Assembly (NCBI GenBank): GCA_023484105.1 | Contig: JAMDBD010000018.1 | Location: forward strand, 1 to 59,467 | DNA length: 59,467 nucleotides | Source of the DNA: Thermoplasmatota archaeon | Lineage (GTDB): Archaea; Thermoplasmatota; Thermoplasmata; Thermoplasmatales; Thermoplasmataceae | Direction: 5' to 3' | In this document: positions 27,098 through 35,992 of the stretch, one piece after another | How positions within the stretch are numbered: the first letter of the stretch is position 1 | Layout: every line of letters begins with the position of its first letter | Notes under the pieces: generated by a model | The model's input: the letters and a program-made list of their open reading frames with translations, nothing else | Database searches by the model: none | Told to the model about the DNA's origin: nothing | Position numbers and translations under genes: made by a program

Positions 27098-28230
27098 TTT
27101 CCTGCCAGAAGATAGGCCAGTATCTCCGGGCTCCTCAGGATAACTGATAGAACCACCTTCGATGGATAATCTATATCTCCCTTTCTGTTTATAAGCTCCG
27201 TAATCTCTGGCCTTGAAATAACCCTGTAGAGGCGATCGAAAGTCCTGTCAGAAAGCGAAGAGAAAAGCTTCTGTATGATGCCGTCAAACCAGAGCTCTTT
27301 ACCGAGTTCACTTCTCCAGGATTTCTGATAAAGGGAAAGTGATTTGCTGTTGACAGAACCGTTCTCGATGGCTCTGCTTATCACTCCTGCGCCGCACTTT
27401 GAAGAAACTATGCCGGTGTATATGCCGCCACCGCTGAGCGGCTTAACTATCCCGGCGGCATCACCGACAAGGATGCTTCTGTTGCTGTAAGTCCTCTTCA
27501 GGTATGAGATCGGAATTGCCCCTCCATTTATTCCAAGAATCCTGTTGCTTCCAAAGTTTCTGTTGAGCCGTTCAAAGAATTTCCTGGCAGTTGGAAACAG
27601 CGATCCAGTTCCTATCTTCGTCAGGTCACCTGATGGAGTAGCCCAGCCGAAAAAACCACCGGATGTTCCTGATCCAAGGTAGACTTCAACGCTCCTCTGA
27701 TCCTCCATGGAATACGCTGAATCAACCTGATATGCTGAAACAATCCTGGATGGCCTTGTACCGTAAAGTTCCTTCCTGACAACGCTGTTTATTCCATCTG
27801 CTCCAACCACCACAGATGCATTTTCCTCAACAATCCGTCCATCCTTCCTGTATTTAACGGAGACATGATCCTCATGCTCCTTTACAGAGATAACTCTTGA
27901 ATTTATTGAAAAATCTGACCCTGCACCAATTGCCATCCCGGCAACATCCTTGTCAAAGTGGTCCCTGTCCATAACTATGGTTTTCTCAGTTTTCTCTATA
28001 TGTATGCTGCTTCTGCCAGGAAATATTATACTGGCACCTGTGACATAGTTTGTCTCGGCCTTTGTGTTCACAAGTTTCATAACCCTTTCAGAGACAAGCC
28101 CAGTGCATTCAACAGGCTTACCTACCTCCCTGTGCTCCTCAAGGATCAGGACGTCGTGCCCCATTTTGGAAAGAGAGTATCCCATATAGGAGCCTGATGG
28201 ACCGGCACCAACAACTATGACGTCCCGCAC
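27094..28230 (-). CDS. Geranylgeranyl reductase family FAD-dependent protein
   Basis: About 378 residues. The N-terminal dinucleotide-binding motif is VIVVGAGPSGS, followed by LEEHREVGKPVECTGLVS, the PxxC-type motif of geranylgeranyl reductases. VVGADGINSVVRKEL and LVGDAAGIVKPLSGGGIYTG form the conserved GD FAD motif. The family reduces the isoprenoid chains of archaeal ether lipids, or related prenyl groups. GTG 28230 (MRDVIVVGAG) is preferred, because a TATA-like CTATTTAT near 28262 would give a leaderless start there; TTG 28251 is the longer alternative. It leads the EamA gene. Confidence 0.88.
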   Translation of the reverse strand: MRDVIVVGAGPSGSYMGYSLSKMGHDVLILEEHREVGKPVECTGLVSERVMKLVNTKAETNYVTGASIIFPGRSSIHIEKTEKTIVMDRDHFDKDVAGMAIGAGSDFSINSRVISVKEHEDHVSVKYRKDGRIVEENASVVVGADGINSVVRKELYGTRPSRIVSAYQVDSAYSMEDQRSVEVYLGSGTSGGFFGWATPSGDLTKIGTGSLFPTARKFFERLNRNFGSNRILGINGGAIPISYLKRTYSNRSILVGDAAGIVKPLSGGGIYTGIVSSKCGAGVISRAIENGSVNSKSLSLYQKSWRSELGKELWFDGIIQKLFSSLSDRTFDRLYRVISRPEITELINRKGDIDYPSKVVLSVILRSPEILAYLLAGK

Positions 28231-28264
28231 AGAATCTTCATAGAAGTTCAAGATAAATAGTTGA

Positions 28265-28732
28265 CTATGGATAGACCTGAATCATTGCTGCAAATACGGT
28301 TATGAGGATAAGGAGTCCGAGAGTTACATATGAGATAAAGTGCGCGGTTTTTCTCATTTTTGCGACGTCATCCATCTTTTTTTCCATGATCATTTTCACA
28401 ATTTTCTTTGCATGGTGCAGATTGTTATAGTACATGAGCGAAAGGGCAACAACAACGGTTGCGGCTTTCAGAAGCAGTATTTCAAAGGCAGGATCTGAAA
28501 GGCTTGGATGTAGCCCAAAGTCGAAGTAAGCAAGGGCAAGGCCTGTTGGAATCAGCACCAGAACGCTGAGATTGGTGAAAAGTGCAAACCTTTTAGAAAA
28601 CTTCCCCACCATCATTGTCCGATCCTTCTCGCTGAGAGAGAGATCAAAAGATACCGGCCATACTACGAACCATATGAAGAATGATCCTCCAATGAAAACT
28701 ATGGCAGAAAAAAGATGAAGCCACAGCACCAT
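28265..28732 (-). CDS. CopD-like four-helix membrane protein
   Basis: About 155 residues with four predicted transmembrane helices. MVLWLHLFSAIVFIGGSFF in helix 1 (His in the WLH segment) and NNLHHAKK after helix 3 recall CopD/DUF420-type membrane proteins that may bind heme or copper. Function unproven. ATG 28732 is chosen; TTG 28756 adds eight residues. Its 5' side faces deoxyhypusine synthase across a short divergent promoter region. Confidence 0.65.
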   Translation of the reverse strand: MVLWLHLFSAIVFIGGSFFIWFVVWPVSFDLSLSEKDRTMMVGKFSKRFALFTNLSVLVLIPTGLALAYFDFGLHPSLSDPAFEILLLKAATVVVALSLMYYNNLHHAKKIVKMIMEKKMDDVAKMRKTAHFISYVTLGLLILITVFAAMIQVYP

Positions 28733-28804
28733 CGAAAAAAGCCAGTCAGGAACCAATGTGCCTTTATCCCAGAAAGGATATTAACGTTTGCGCGTTGCAG
28801 ATAC

Positions 28805-29737
28805 GTGGACAGGGAACATTTGCTGAAGGACAGGGTGAAAGATGTAAGAGTGGACGGGGAAACCACACTTTCAGATCTCATGAGGCAGCTTGGAAAATCA
28901 GGGGGATTTTCAACCGGGAAGATATACACGGCACATTCCATCCTCAAGCGAATGTTCTCGGAGGAGAACACCACCTTTCTCTCCTTTCCTGCCGACATTA
29001 TTGCCACCGGGACCAGGGGAATCATAACCGATATGATCAGAAGCGGGCTCATAGATGTCATAATAACAACATGCGGCACAATCGACCATGACATAGCAAG
29101 ATCACTCGGAGCATATTACTGCGGCGATTTTTCCATGAGCGACGTAATGCTGAGAGAGATTGGAATAAACAGGCTTGGCAACGTTCTTGTTCCGGATGAA
29201 AGCTATGGGCCACTCATAGAGCACTTCACACAACCCATCCTTGAAAATCTGTATGCTGAAAAGAAAGAATGGGCACCCGTGGATCTTATTGACAGATTCG
29301 GCTCACAGATCAACGATGAAAGTTCCATACTCTTTCAGGCACACAGAATGAAGGTCCCGATATTCATCCCAGGGATTACAGACGGGTCATTCGGATCACA
29401 ACTCTGGTCGTTCTATGAAAGGCATAAGGACTTCTCTATCAATCTTCTTGAAGATGAGCACAGGCTCTCTGACATCATATTTGACTCAAAGAAGGCGGGA
29501 GCCCTTATGATCGGAGGAGGAATCTCAAAGCATCATACCATTTGGTGGAACCAGTTCCGTGGAGGCCTGGACTACGCGATATATATAACAACCGCACAGG
29601 AGTATGACGGATCACTTTCTGGAGCAAGGCTCGAGGAAGCCATATCGTGGGGAAAGGTAAAACCCAGAGCAAAATTCGTCAACGTTTATGGAGATGCCAC
29701 TGTAATATTACCCTTACTTCTGGCTCCATTCCTGTGA
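28805..29737 (+). CDS. dys: Deoxyhypusine synthase
   Basis: About 310 residues. It transfers the aminobutyl group of spermidine to a lysine of translation factor aIF5A, the first step of hypusine synthesis. Visible signatures: TGTRGIITDMIRSGLIDVII with TTCGTIDHDIARSLG (NAD site), GSFGSQLWSF, LMIGGGISKHHTIWWNQFRGG with the active-site Lys, and YITTAQEYDGSLSGA. GTG 28805 (MDREHLLKDRV) is chosen because it matches the usual DHS N-terminus, sits 20-25 bases after an A/T-rich box at 28780, and avoids running into the divergent gene as the longer ORF from 28715 would. Confidence 0.93.
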   Translation: MDREHLLKDRVKDVRVDGETTLSDLMRQLGKSGGFSTGKIYTAHSILKRMFSEENTTFLSFPADIIATGTRGIITDMIRSGLIDVIITTCGTIDHDIARSLGAYYCGDFSMSDVMLREIGINRLGNVLVPDESYGPLIEHFTQPILENLYAEKKEWAPVDLIDRFGSQINDESSILFQAHRMKVPIFIPGITDGSFGSQLWSFYERHKDFSINLLEDEHRLSDIIFDSKKAGALMIGGGISKHHTIWWNQFRGGLDYAIYITTAQEYDGSLSGARLEEAISWGKVKPRAKFVNVYGDATVILPLLLAPFL

Positions 29738-30034
29738 TCATATAAATCTGAGCCAGAGCATGACAGGGTCATCGGCACCATGAAGATCGGTCACGGTCTC
29801 GCCGAAGCTGCTTCTTGTTGTAAATCTGTAAAAGAATACCATGTCGTTAACAATGGTTCCGTACATTATGTGCTCAACCTCCTCGCCATTGGGCTTATGT
29901 GGTATGGCCTCAGGAAAATCAGGCGTGAAGCGCAACTCCAGTTTATCTCCGGTAACAGTCATCGTGTAGGAGTAATTTGAGTTTGTCAAATCCCTCAGTT
30001 TTTCAATACTGATAGAGGGAAGATCAGGCTTCAT
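29738..30034 (-). CDS. Conserved-looking hypothetical protein, 98 aa
   Basis: An acidic, soluble 98-residue protein with strand-like segments (YSYTMTVTGDKLELRFTP, IMYGTIVNDMVFFYRFTTRS) and no cysteine or signal peptide. I recognise no family. It starts at ATG 30034, divergent from the ornithine-cyclodeaminase-like gene, and its stop abuts the stop of dys. Codon pattern and absence of overlap suggest a real gene. Confidence 0.55.
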   Translation of the reverse strand: MKPDLPSISIEKLRDLTNSNYSYTMTVTGDKLELRFTPDFPEAIPHKPNGEEVEHIMYGTIVNDMVFFYRFTTRSSFGETVTDLHGADDPVMLWLRFI

Positions 30035-30108
30035 ATTTCCACATGGAATAAACGTATTTTACATTTGACCATGTCAAAGGTGAAATACAAAATGTTCCTG
30101 CAGATTAT

Positions 30109-31026
30109 ATGTTCTTCATCACAGAGAATGATGTTAGGGAAAATCTGCATTACGGGGAACTCATAGAATGGCTCAGAAAGGCTTTTTCAATGCTTGACAT
30201 GGGAAAGGCAGAATCCTCTCCCAGGCTCAGAACCAGGACTGGAAAGGAGATCCTGAACTCACTCCCTGCAATAATTCCTGAGCTGGATATTTCTGGCGAG
30301 AAGGTATATTACTCAGGGCCTGCAGGCGCAGTTTTTCATTATGTATTGTTCAGGAACAGCTGCCCGTCTGTACTTGCGGTGTTTGAAGCCAGTGCACTTG
30401 GCCAGATAAGAACAGGTGCGCTTTCTGCACTTGCAAGCCTTCTGATGCATGGCAGAAACGCGAAACATATACACATCATTGGGAGCGGATACCAGGCAGA
30501 ATCCCAGCTTATGGCGCATCTCTCAATCTATGATCCGGAAAAGATAACGGTATACTCAAGGGATACCAGGCACGCTGAATCTTATGCGAGGAGAATGGAA
30601 AAACTTACGGGCTACAGCATATCCGTGAGCAACAGCCTTGAACAATCTCTGAAAGAGGCCGATCTGATATGCTCTGCCACAAGCGCAAGAACACCGTTCA
30701 TAAGTGGTGTTATGCTGCCGGAAAACTTTCACATAAACCTTGTTGGCGCAAACCTGCCTCAGAGGATGGAGGCGGATACTTCAGTTCTGGAACGGGCTGA
30801 AGCTGTATGCGCTGAGGACATTAAGCAGGCCATGCTAGAGAGCTCTGAAATAACAGGGTTTCTGTCAAAACATCCCGAAGCCCGTATATATGAATTGAAG
30901 GAGCTTGCATCAGGAAGGTCAAAAACTGTGAATGCAAGAAGAACGGTGTTTAAATCGATGGGCAATGGAATAGAGGACCTTATTGCAGCATATCTGGTGT
31001 GTAAGAACATGGGAATAATTACCTGA
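30109..31026 (+). CDS. Ornithine cyclodeaminase/mu-crystallin family dehydrogenase
   Basis: A 305-residue NAD(P)-dependent enzyme. HIHIIGSGYQAESQL near residue 122 is the Rossmann nucleotide loop (GSGxQA), preceded by LGQIRTGALSALAS near 100, the family's substrate-site segment, and followed by CSATSARTPFI near 187. Members are ornithine cyclodeaminases, alanine dehydrogenases, ketimine reductases or similar; the substrate cannot be assigned. ATG 30109, divergent from the 98-residue hypothetical. Confidence 0.87.
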   Translation: MFFITENDVRENLHYGELIEWLRKAFSMLDMGKAESSPRLRTRTGKEILNSLPAIIPELDISGEKVYYSGPAGAVFHYVLFRNSCPSVLAVFEASALGQIRTGALSALASLLMHGRNAKHIHIIGSGYQAESQLMAHLSIYDPEKITVYSRDTRHAESYARRMEKLTGYSISVSNSLEQSLKEADLICSATSARTPFISGVMLPENFHINLVGANLPQRMEADTSVLERAEAVCAEDIKQAMLESSEITGFLSKHPEARIYELKELASGRSKTVNARRTVFKSMGNGIEDLIAAYLVCKNMGIIT

Positions 31027-31066
31027 TTCTGTATGTTCCATTAACAGTATAGCATACGCTTTCATT

Positions 31067-32197
31067 TCACGAAATTCCGTAATTCTCTAGGAGCCTGTCG
31101 ACATAACCTTCCACAGAGTAGGATTCTGCAATCACCGAAGGATCATACTCGTGCCTCATGGAAATTATGCGTTCAGCCATTTCAGGGATCTCAGATTCAT
31201 TTTCATAGGCTTCTCCAGCTTTTCCTGCGAGGATGAACTCGTACTGGGACGATCTCTTAGGAACAAGTATTGGCGTTCCGCAAGACATCGCCTCGATGTC
31301 AACGGCACTCTGGTTCTCAAAGAGCGAGGGGTTGCAGAAAATGTCAGCGCTTCTGTAATAAAGTGGTTTCTGATCTTCAGGAACAAATCCCTTGAAAACA
31401 ACATCTGAACCAAAGGAATCCGCCATAGCTCTAAGTTTCTCCAGATAAGGCCCACTCCCACAGATCACTGTCCTGATGCCCTTTTTTAGCAATTCTCCAG
31501 ACGATCTTATTAACACGTCAAGATTTTTCTCTGCCCCTATTCTCCCCATATAAAGCGCAATTTTAGTCTCTGGGCTTATGCCGAGCAGCTTTTTTGCCTC
31601 CTCCTGAGAAGGGAGATCTCTGTACGATCTGAGATCTATCCCGATATCCTGTCTTATTACCTTTCTTATGCCAATACTCTCAAGCGCACGTTTTGTATGA
31701 TCTGACGGTGCTGCAACCCATGAGAAGCGTGCGTAGAATCTTTTCAGGTACATATTCAGGGATTTGGAAAGCGCAAGAGAAACACTTCTCCCAAGATGGG
31801 CATATTTCCTGATGGTTTCAGGATCGTTTATGAACGTGTGAAAGGTGGCATACGGTGTGATCTCCAGCCTTTTTGCAACCTTGACCGAGAGCCTGCCCAT
31901 GGAAACTGGTGTATGAGCATGGATAATATCAGGGGAAAACCTTAACGCATTCTCAAAGGCATATCGTGACAACAAGGGGATTCTGTACTGTGGATAAAGG
32001 AAGAAAGTGAGCCCTTTCTGGCTCACTGCAGTGTATGAATTTCTATTCTCAACTGCAGAAATCCTACCAGGAAAGTATACGCGCACAGTGAAGCCTCTTC
32101 TGGAGAGTTCCTCTGACATCTCACGAACCCTGTAAGCAACACCGTCAACATTCGGGTAAAACGAGTCGGTGAATATGGCGATTTTTCTTGCACTCAA
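31067..32197 (-). CDS. GT4-family (GT-B) glycosyltransferase
   Basis: A 376-residue retaining glycosyltransferase. IFTDSFYPNVDGVAYRV at the N-terminus, LYMGRIGAEKNLDVLIRS opening the nucleotide-sugar domain near residue 215, and NPSLFENQSAVDIEAMSCGTP near 290 with the E-x7-E motif place it in GT4. Relatives glycosylate membrane lipids or make cell-surface glycans. TTG 32197 is the start used; no ATG lies before the first strand. Monocistronic and divergent from the protease. Confidence 0.88.
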   Translation of the reverse strand: MSARKIAIFTDSFYPNVDGVAYRVREMSEELSRRGFTVRVYFPGRISAVENRNSYTAVSQKGLTFFLYPQYRIPLLSRYAFENALRFSPDIIHAHTPVSMGRLSVKVAKRLEITPYATFHTFINDPETIRKYAHLGRSVSLALSKSLNMYLKRFYARFSWVAAPSDHTKRALESIGIRKVIRQDIGIDLRSYRDLPSQEEAKKLLGISPETKIALYMGRIGAEKNLDVLIRSSGELLKKGIRTVICGSGPYLEKLRAMADSFGSDVVFKGFVPEDQKPLYYRSADIFCNPSLFENQSAVDIEAMSCGTPILVPKRSSQYEFILAGKAGEAYENESEIPEMAERIISMRHEYDPSVIAESYSVEGYVDRLLENYGIS

Positions 32198-32398
32198 TTC
32201 GTGCAGTAAATATGTCTATGTTTTTATTTGTTCTCATCATGCTATTAATATTCAGAATATCATGTTGGCAACAAGGTCAGGCGCTGTACCTCGAGAGGTT
32301 TGTGCACATTCCGTATATTCTGTATATAAGTCTATCATGCAAATTTCCGGGGATTGAACGGCAAAGTTCAAATACTGAAACGAGCATATGGTTTGGCA

Positions 32399-35300
32399 AT
32401 GAATCGCAAATCAATGCTTTTCGTTGCGATAGTTGTTTCGTTCGCTATGGTTTTTGGTGCTGTGAGCTTTTCTATGCAGCATGTATCGAACGGAAACAAA
32501 ACATACAACTTTGTCCCGAATTCAGAGACAGGAGTTGTATCCAACGCGATAAGTGTAGGGCCGGTAAACCAGATGATGCACCTTAATGTGATGGTGACAC
32601 TGAAGTTCAGAAACCAGGCAATGCTCTCAAACCTCCTGTACGAACTTCAGGATCCTCATTCTCCTATGTATCATAAGTTCCTGTCACAGAGCCAGTTCAC
32701 ACAATATTTTTCGCCAACGCCCTCTGAATATTATGGTTACGTGGCATATTTCCTCTCTAAGGGACTCAGTGTTCAGACCTATTCGGATAGAATATCCATG
32801 ACACTTGGCGGAACAGTCTCTCAACTTGAATCTGTCTTTCACACAACGATCTCTATGGTCAAGGATCATGGAAGAATCTTTTATGCACCCGTGAAGGAGT
32901 TAAGGCTGTCCTATGGTCTCTCCGGAGATATTGCAGGCGTTGTGGGCCTAAGCAATGAGTTCAAGGCACAGATAGCGCCACTGTTTACTGGATCCGGATC
33001 GGGTGAACTTCTGTATGGTGCGGATATGCAGGCAGCCTATCAGCTGAACAAGATATATGCCGCAAAGGGCTATCCTACAAATGAGACAATAGCGACCATA
33101 CTGTGGTCCGGTACAGACTCTGCAGGAAACTCAGTAGCACCTTTTGTGCCTTCAGATATTTCATATTACTTTAACCACAATTTGCCATCAGGCGAGCCCA
33201 AATCAACTGTTTACGGCTATCCTATAGATGGGGCGCCGGCACCTGGGCCATCTGCTGCAAACGATCAGTCGCAGGCAGATTTTGAGAGCACGCTCGATCT
33301 GGAGATGGCTGGAAGTGCTGCTCCTGGTGCAACCATAGTTGAGGTTTACGGTCCACAGGCCACCCAGACAGATCTTGACCAGGCATTCGCGGCAATACTG
33401 AATCCAAGTTACAATACATCCGTTAATAGCGCACTTTCTCACGTTGTAGCAATCTCAAACTCCTGGGGCGGTTCGGATATGGTGGATTCCACGTGGAACC
33501 AGTACGAACAGGAGGCTGCTGCTCGGGGTATAACTGTACTTGCATCATCAGGCGATGATGGGGACACAAGCAATGTATCCCCAAGCTTCCCTGCAACTGT
33601 TGGTTATGATACCTACGGTACGCTTTCAGTTGGAGGGGCAGCTACAGTTCTCACTGGGACAACATCCACTGATGGCAGTGGAACAACCGGAATATCCACC
33701 GAGTCTGTATGGTACAACACACCTAATTCCGGAGACGGGTCTCAGGGCGGTGTAAGCTCATACTATGCAGAACCCAGCTGGCAGCAGTTCAGTTCTGATG
33801 CAAACTCAGTGATTACGGGCGCATCATCCACCACAGGGGTTGCTTCAGGACGGGGGACTCCTGACGTAGCTGCAGATGGGGCAAACATGGAGATATACAT
33901 AACCTACAGTGGTTCAAGCGGTTATCAGGAGCTGTGGGGAACGAGCATAGCTTCACCGCTTACAGCAGGGATAGTGGCGGTAATGGACTACTACCTCGGG
34001 CAGAAGGAAGGGTTCATGAATCCTCTTATTTACAGACTTGCCCAGGCAGAATATAACGGGTCTTATGCAAACGCGAAGCCGTTCTATTTCATAAGCAACG
34101 GATCAAACGGGGCATTCAGTGCGAACAACGGATACAGCCTTGCCGTAGGCTGGGGATCAATAAACGCATACAACTTTGTCCTGGCGCAGACATCCTCAAC
34201 AAGTCCTCCACCTACAACGGCCACGTATTCCGTTACCTTCACTGAATCCGGATTGCCGTCCGGAACAACATGGTCTGTGACACTGGGAGGATCAACACAG
34301 AGCGGAACAGGCAGCATATCATTCAGTGAACCCAATGGATCGTATTCATACACAGTCGGTTCAGTCTCGGGATATACATCCAGCCCGTCGAGCGGTACGG
34401 TAACGGTTAGCGGTGCTTCAATAACTAAGGCAATAAGCTTCACGGCCACTACGACTCCAACACAGCAGTCTATGGCCGTCGCGCAGGTTAACGCAACCGC
34501 ATCGAATACGTATACCTACAATCTTCCTGAAGCAGAGGAAATTACCCCAGGTTCAACGTCATTGAGCATCAACTATGTATCGCTCTATCTCTCAGGTAGC
34601 GGAAGCGTAGACTTTGGTATTGGTACAAGCCTGTGGGGGGATAATGTCGTGCCATTTACAGCTGTTCAGGTTAACAGTAATGAGGTCTGGTACAACGTAA
34701 GCTTCCCGGCGGTTACCCTGGCAGGAGGAACCGACTATTACCTCACTGTTGAAGGATCTGGATCTATTCTTTGGGGATATGCCAGTTACGGATCAACCAC
34801 AGTGGATCACAATGCACTGAAAGATTACTGGTACAGTTCCCCGCCGAGTAATGGAATGCCGTCAGGAACACCCACCAGCGACAATTCATATCCAGATCTA
34901 TTCACCGTGGGTTATTACGCAAGCAGCACACCTGTCAGCTCACCTTCGACATATCCAGTTACCTTCACTGAATCCGGATTGCCGTCCGGAACAACATGGT
35001 CTGTGACACTGGGAGGATCAACACAGAGCGGAACAGGCAGCATATCATTCAGTGAGACAAACGGAACATACTCCTATACTGTATCTACTTCAGACAAATC
35101 CTACGCGCCTTCCAGCTATTCTGGAACGGTAACAGTTGCCGGGTCATCTGTTACGACTCCGATTACGTTCTCTGAAGTTACATATCCAGTTACCTTCACT
35201 GAATCCGGATTGCCGTCCGGAACAACATGGTCTGTGACACTGGGAGGATCAACACAGAGCGGAACAGGCAGCATATCATTCAGTGAACCCAATGGATCGT

Positions 35301-35944
35301 ATTCATACACAGTCGGTTCAGTCTCGGGATATACATCCAGCCCGTCGAGCGGTACGGTAACGGTTAGCGGTTCCAGTACCTCTGTCTCAATTACCTTTTC
35401 TGCAGTATCATCATCTGTACCAAATGGTGTGTTCGCACAGGTCAATGCAACATCTTCAAACACGTATTATTATACGTTGCCTGAGGCTGAAGAGTTCGAC
35501 GTCAGCAGTACAGTTCAGGTTGACTACGTTACATTGAACATTGAAGGCACCGGTACTATAACGGTGGGAATAGGGACATCAGTCTTTGACTCAAACGTCC
35601 TGGCAAACATAACGCTAAGCGTAAATGTTCCTAATGGCGGCTGGATCAACATCAGCTTCCCCGCGGTAACTCTCAATAGCGGTACAAACTACTTCCTCAA
35701 TGTGAACGAACCTTCTGGAAGCGGAAACGTACAGTGGGGATATACAACGTCACCGTCTGTTGATAATAACGCACTGCAGGACTACTGGTACTCAGGATCC
35801 ACGCTTGTGAACGACAACTCGTATCCTGATCTGTTTTCAATAGGATACTCCAGCAGTGCCGCTGTCATAGCCATCCCACATGTTCCAGGAAACGCACCTT
35901 TGTTCACAGGAATGACGCAGATCAAAGCGATCATCAAATACTAA
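32399..35944 (+). CDS. Secreted pro-kumamolisin/sedolisin (S53) peptidase with repeated beta domains
   Basis: About 1181 residues. A signal peptide (MNRKSMLFVAIVVSFAMVFG) is followed by the S53 activation prodomain (about 40-190: SPMYHKFLSQSQFTQYFSP) and the catalytic domain (about 210-610). Catalytic residues by position: Glu296 and Asp300 in FESTLD, oxyanion-site Asp in SNSWGGSD, and Ser516 in GTSIASPLTAG. Sedolisins are acid peptidases active outside the cell. The C-terminal half alternates short FTESGLPSGTTWSVTLGG domains (three copies) with two larger beta domains beginning AQVNAT.SNTY and ending DNSYPDLF. No C-terminal membrane anchor is visible. ATG 32399 is chosen over TTG 32354; a TATA-like CAAATACT lies about 30 bases before it. 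Confidence 0.93.
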   Translation: MNRKSMLFVAIVVSFAMVFGAVSFSMQHVSNGNKTYNFVPNSETGVVSNAISVGPVNQMMHLNVMVTLKFRNQAMLSNLLYELQDPHSPMYHKFLSQSQFTQYFSPTPSEYYGYVAYFLSKGLSVQTYSDRISMTLGGTVSQLESVFHTTISMVKDHGRIFYAPVKELRLSYGLSGDIAGVVGLSNEFKAQIAPLFTGSGSGELLYGADMQAAYQLNKIYAAKGYPTNETIATILWSGTDSAGNSVAPFVPSDISYYFNHNLPSGEPKSTVYGYPIDGAPAPGPSAANDQSQADFESTLDLEMAGSAAPGATIVEVYGPQATQTDLDQAFAAILNPSYNTSVNSALSHVVAISNSWGGSDMVDSTWNQYEQEAAARGITVLASSGDDGDTSNVSPSFPATVGYDTYGTLSVGGAATVLTGTTSTDGSGTTGISTESVWYNTPNSGDGSQGGVSSYYAEPSWQQFSSDANSVITGASSTTGVASGRGTPDVAADGANMEIYITYSGSSGYQELWGTSIASPLTAGIVAVMDYYLGQKEGFMNPLIYRLAQAEYNGSYANAKPFYFISNGSNGAFSANNGYSLAVGWGSINAYNFVLAQTSSTSPPPTTATYSVTFTESGLPSGTTWSVTLGGSTQSGTGSISFSEPNGSYSYTVGSVSGYTSSPSSGTVTVSGASITKAISFTATTTPTQQSMAVAQVNATASNTYTYNLPEAEEITPGSTSLSINYVSLYLSGSGSVDFGIGTSLWGDNVVPFTAVQVNSNEVWYNVSFPAVTLAGGTDYYLTVEGSGSILWGYASYGSTTVDHNALKDYWYSSPPSNGMPSGTPTSDNSYPDLFTVGYYASSTPVSSPSTYPVTFTESGLPSGTTWSVTLGGSTQSGTGSISFSETNGTYSYTVSTSDKSYAPSSYSGTVTVAGSSVTTPITFSEVTYPVTFTESGLPSGTTWSVTLGGSTQSGTGSISFSEPNGSYSYTVGSVSGYTSSPSSGTVTVSGSSTSVSITFSAVSSSVPNGVFAQVNATSSNTYYYTLPEAEEFDVSSTVQVDYVTLNIEGTGTITVGIGTSVFDSNVLANITLSVNVPNGGWINISFPAVTLNSGTNYFLNVNEPSGSGNVQWGYTTSPSVDNNALQDYWYSGSTLVNDNSYPDLFSIGYSSSAAVIAIPHVPGNAPLFTGMTQIKAIIKY
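34232..34414 (+). repeat. Intragenic 183-bp repeat, copy 1
   Basis: Identical base for base, as far as I can check, to 35189-35371. It encodes the FTESGLPSGTTW domain through the TVTVSG end strand. Confidence 0.9.
34949..35055 (+). repeat. Intragenic repeat, copy 2 (partial)
   Basis: 107 bases identical to 35180-35286; it then diverges (different end half of the domain). It also shares its 98-base core with copy 1. Confidence 0.9.
35189..35371 (+). repeat. Intragenic 183-bp repeat, copy 3
   Basis: Second full copy of the 34232-34414 unit, 957 bases downstream and in the same reading frame. Confidence 0.9.
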
Positions 35945-35992
35945 ACCTTTATAATTTTCAAAACCTTCAAAATTTAAACACAATTTTCTTTT

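Noticed and set aside
28715-28804. Longer N-terminus for deoxyhypusine synthase
   Set aside because: The extra 30 residues are unlike the family, overlap the divergent membrane protein gene and precede the probable promoter.
32188-32586. 132-codon frame before and across the sedolisin start
   Set aside because: It overlaps the signal peptide and prodomain of the protease in another frame and has no protein-like motifs.
34084-35463. Minus-strand frames of 115-121 codons within the sedolisin repeats
   Set aside because: They are antisense shadows that repeat because the sense DNA repeats; they carry no independent signal.
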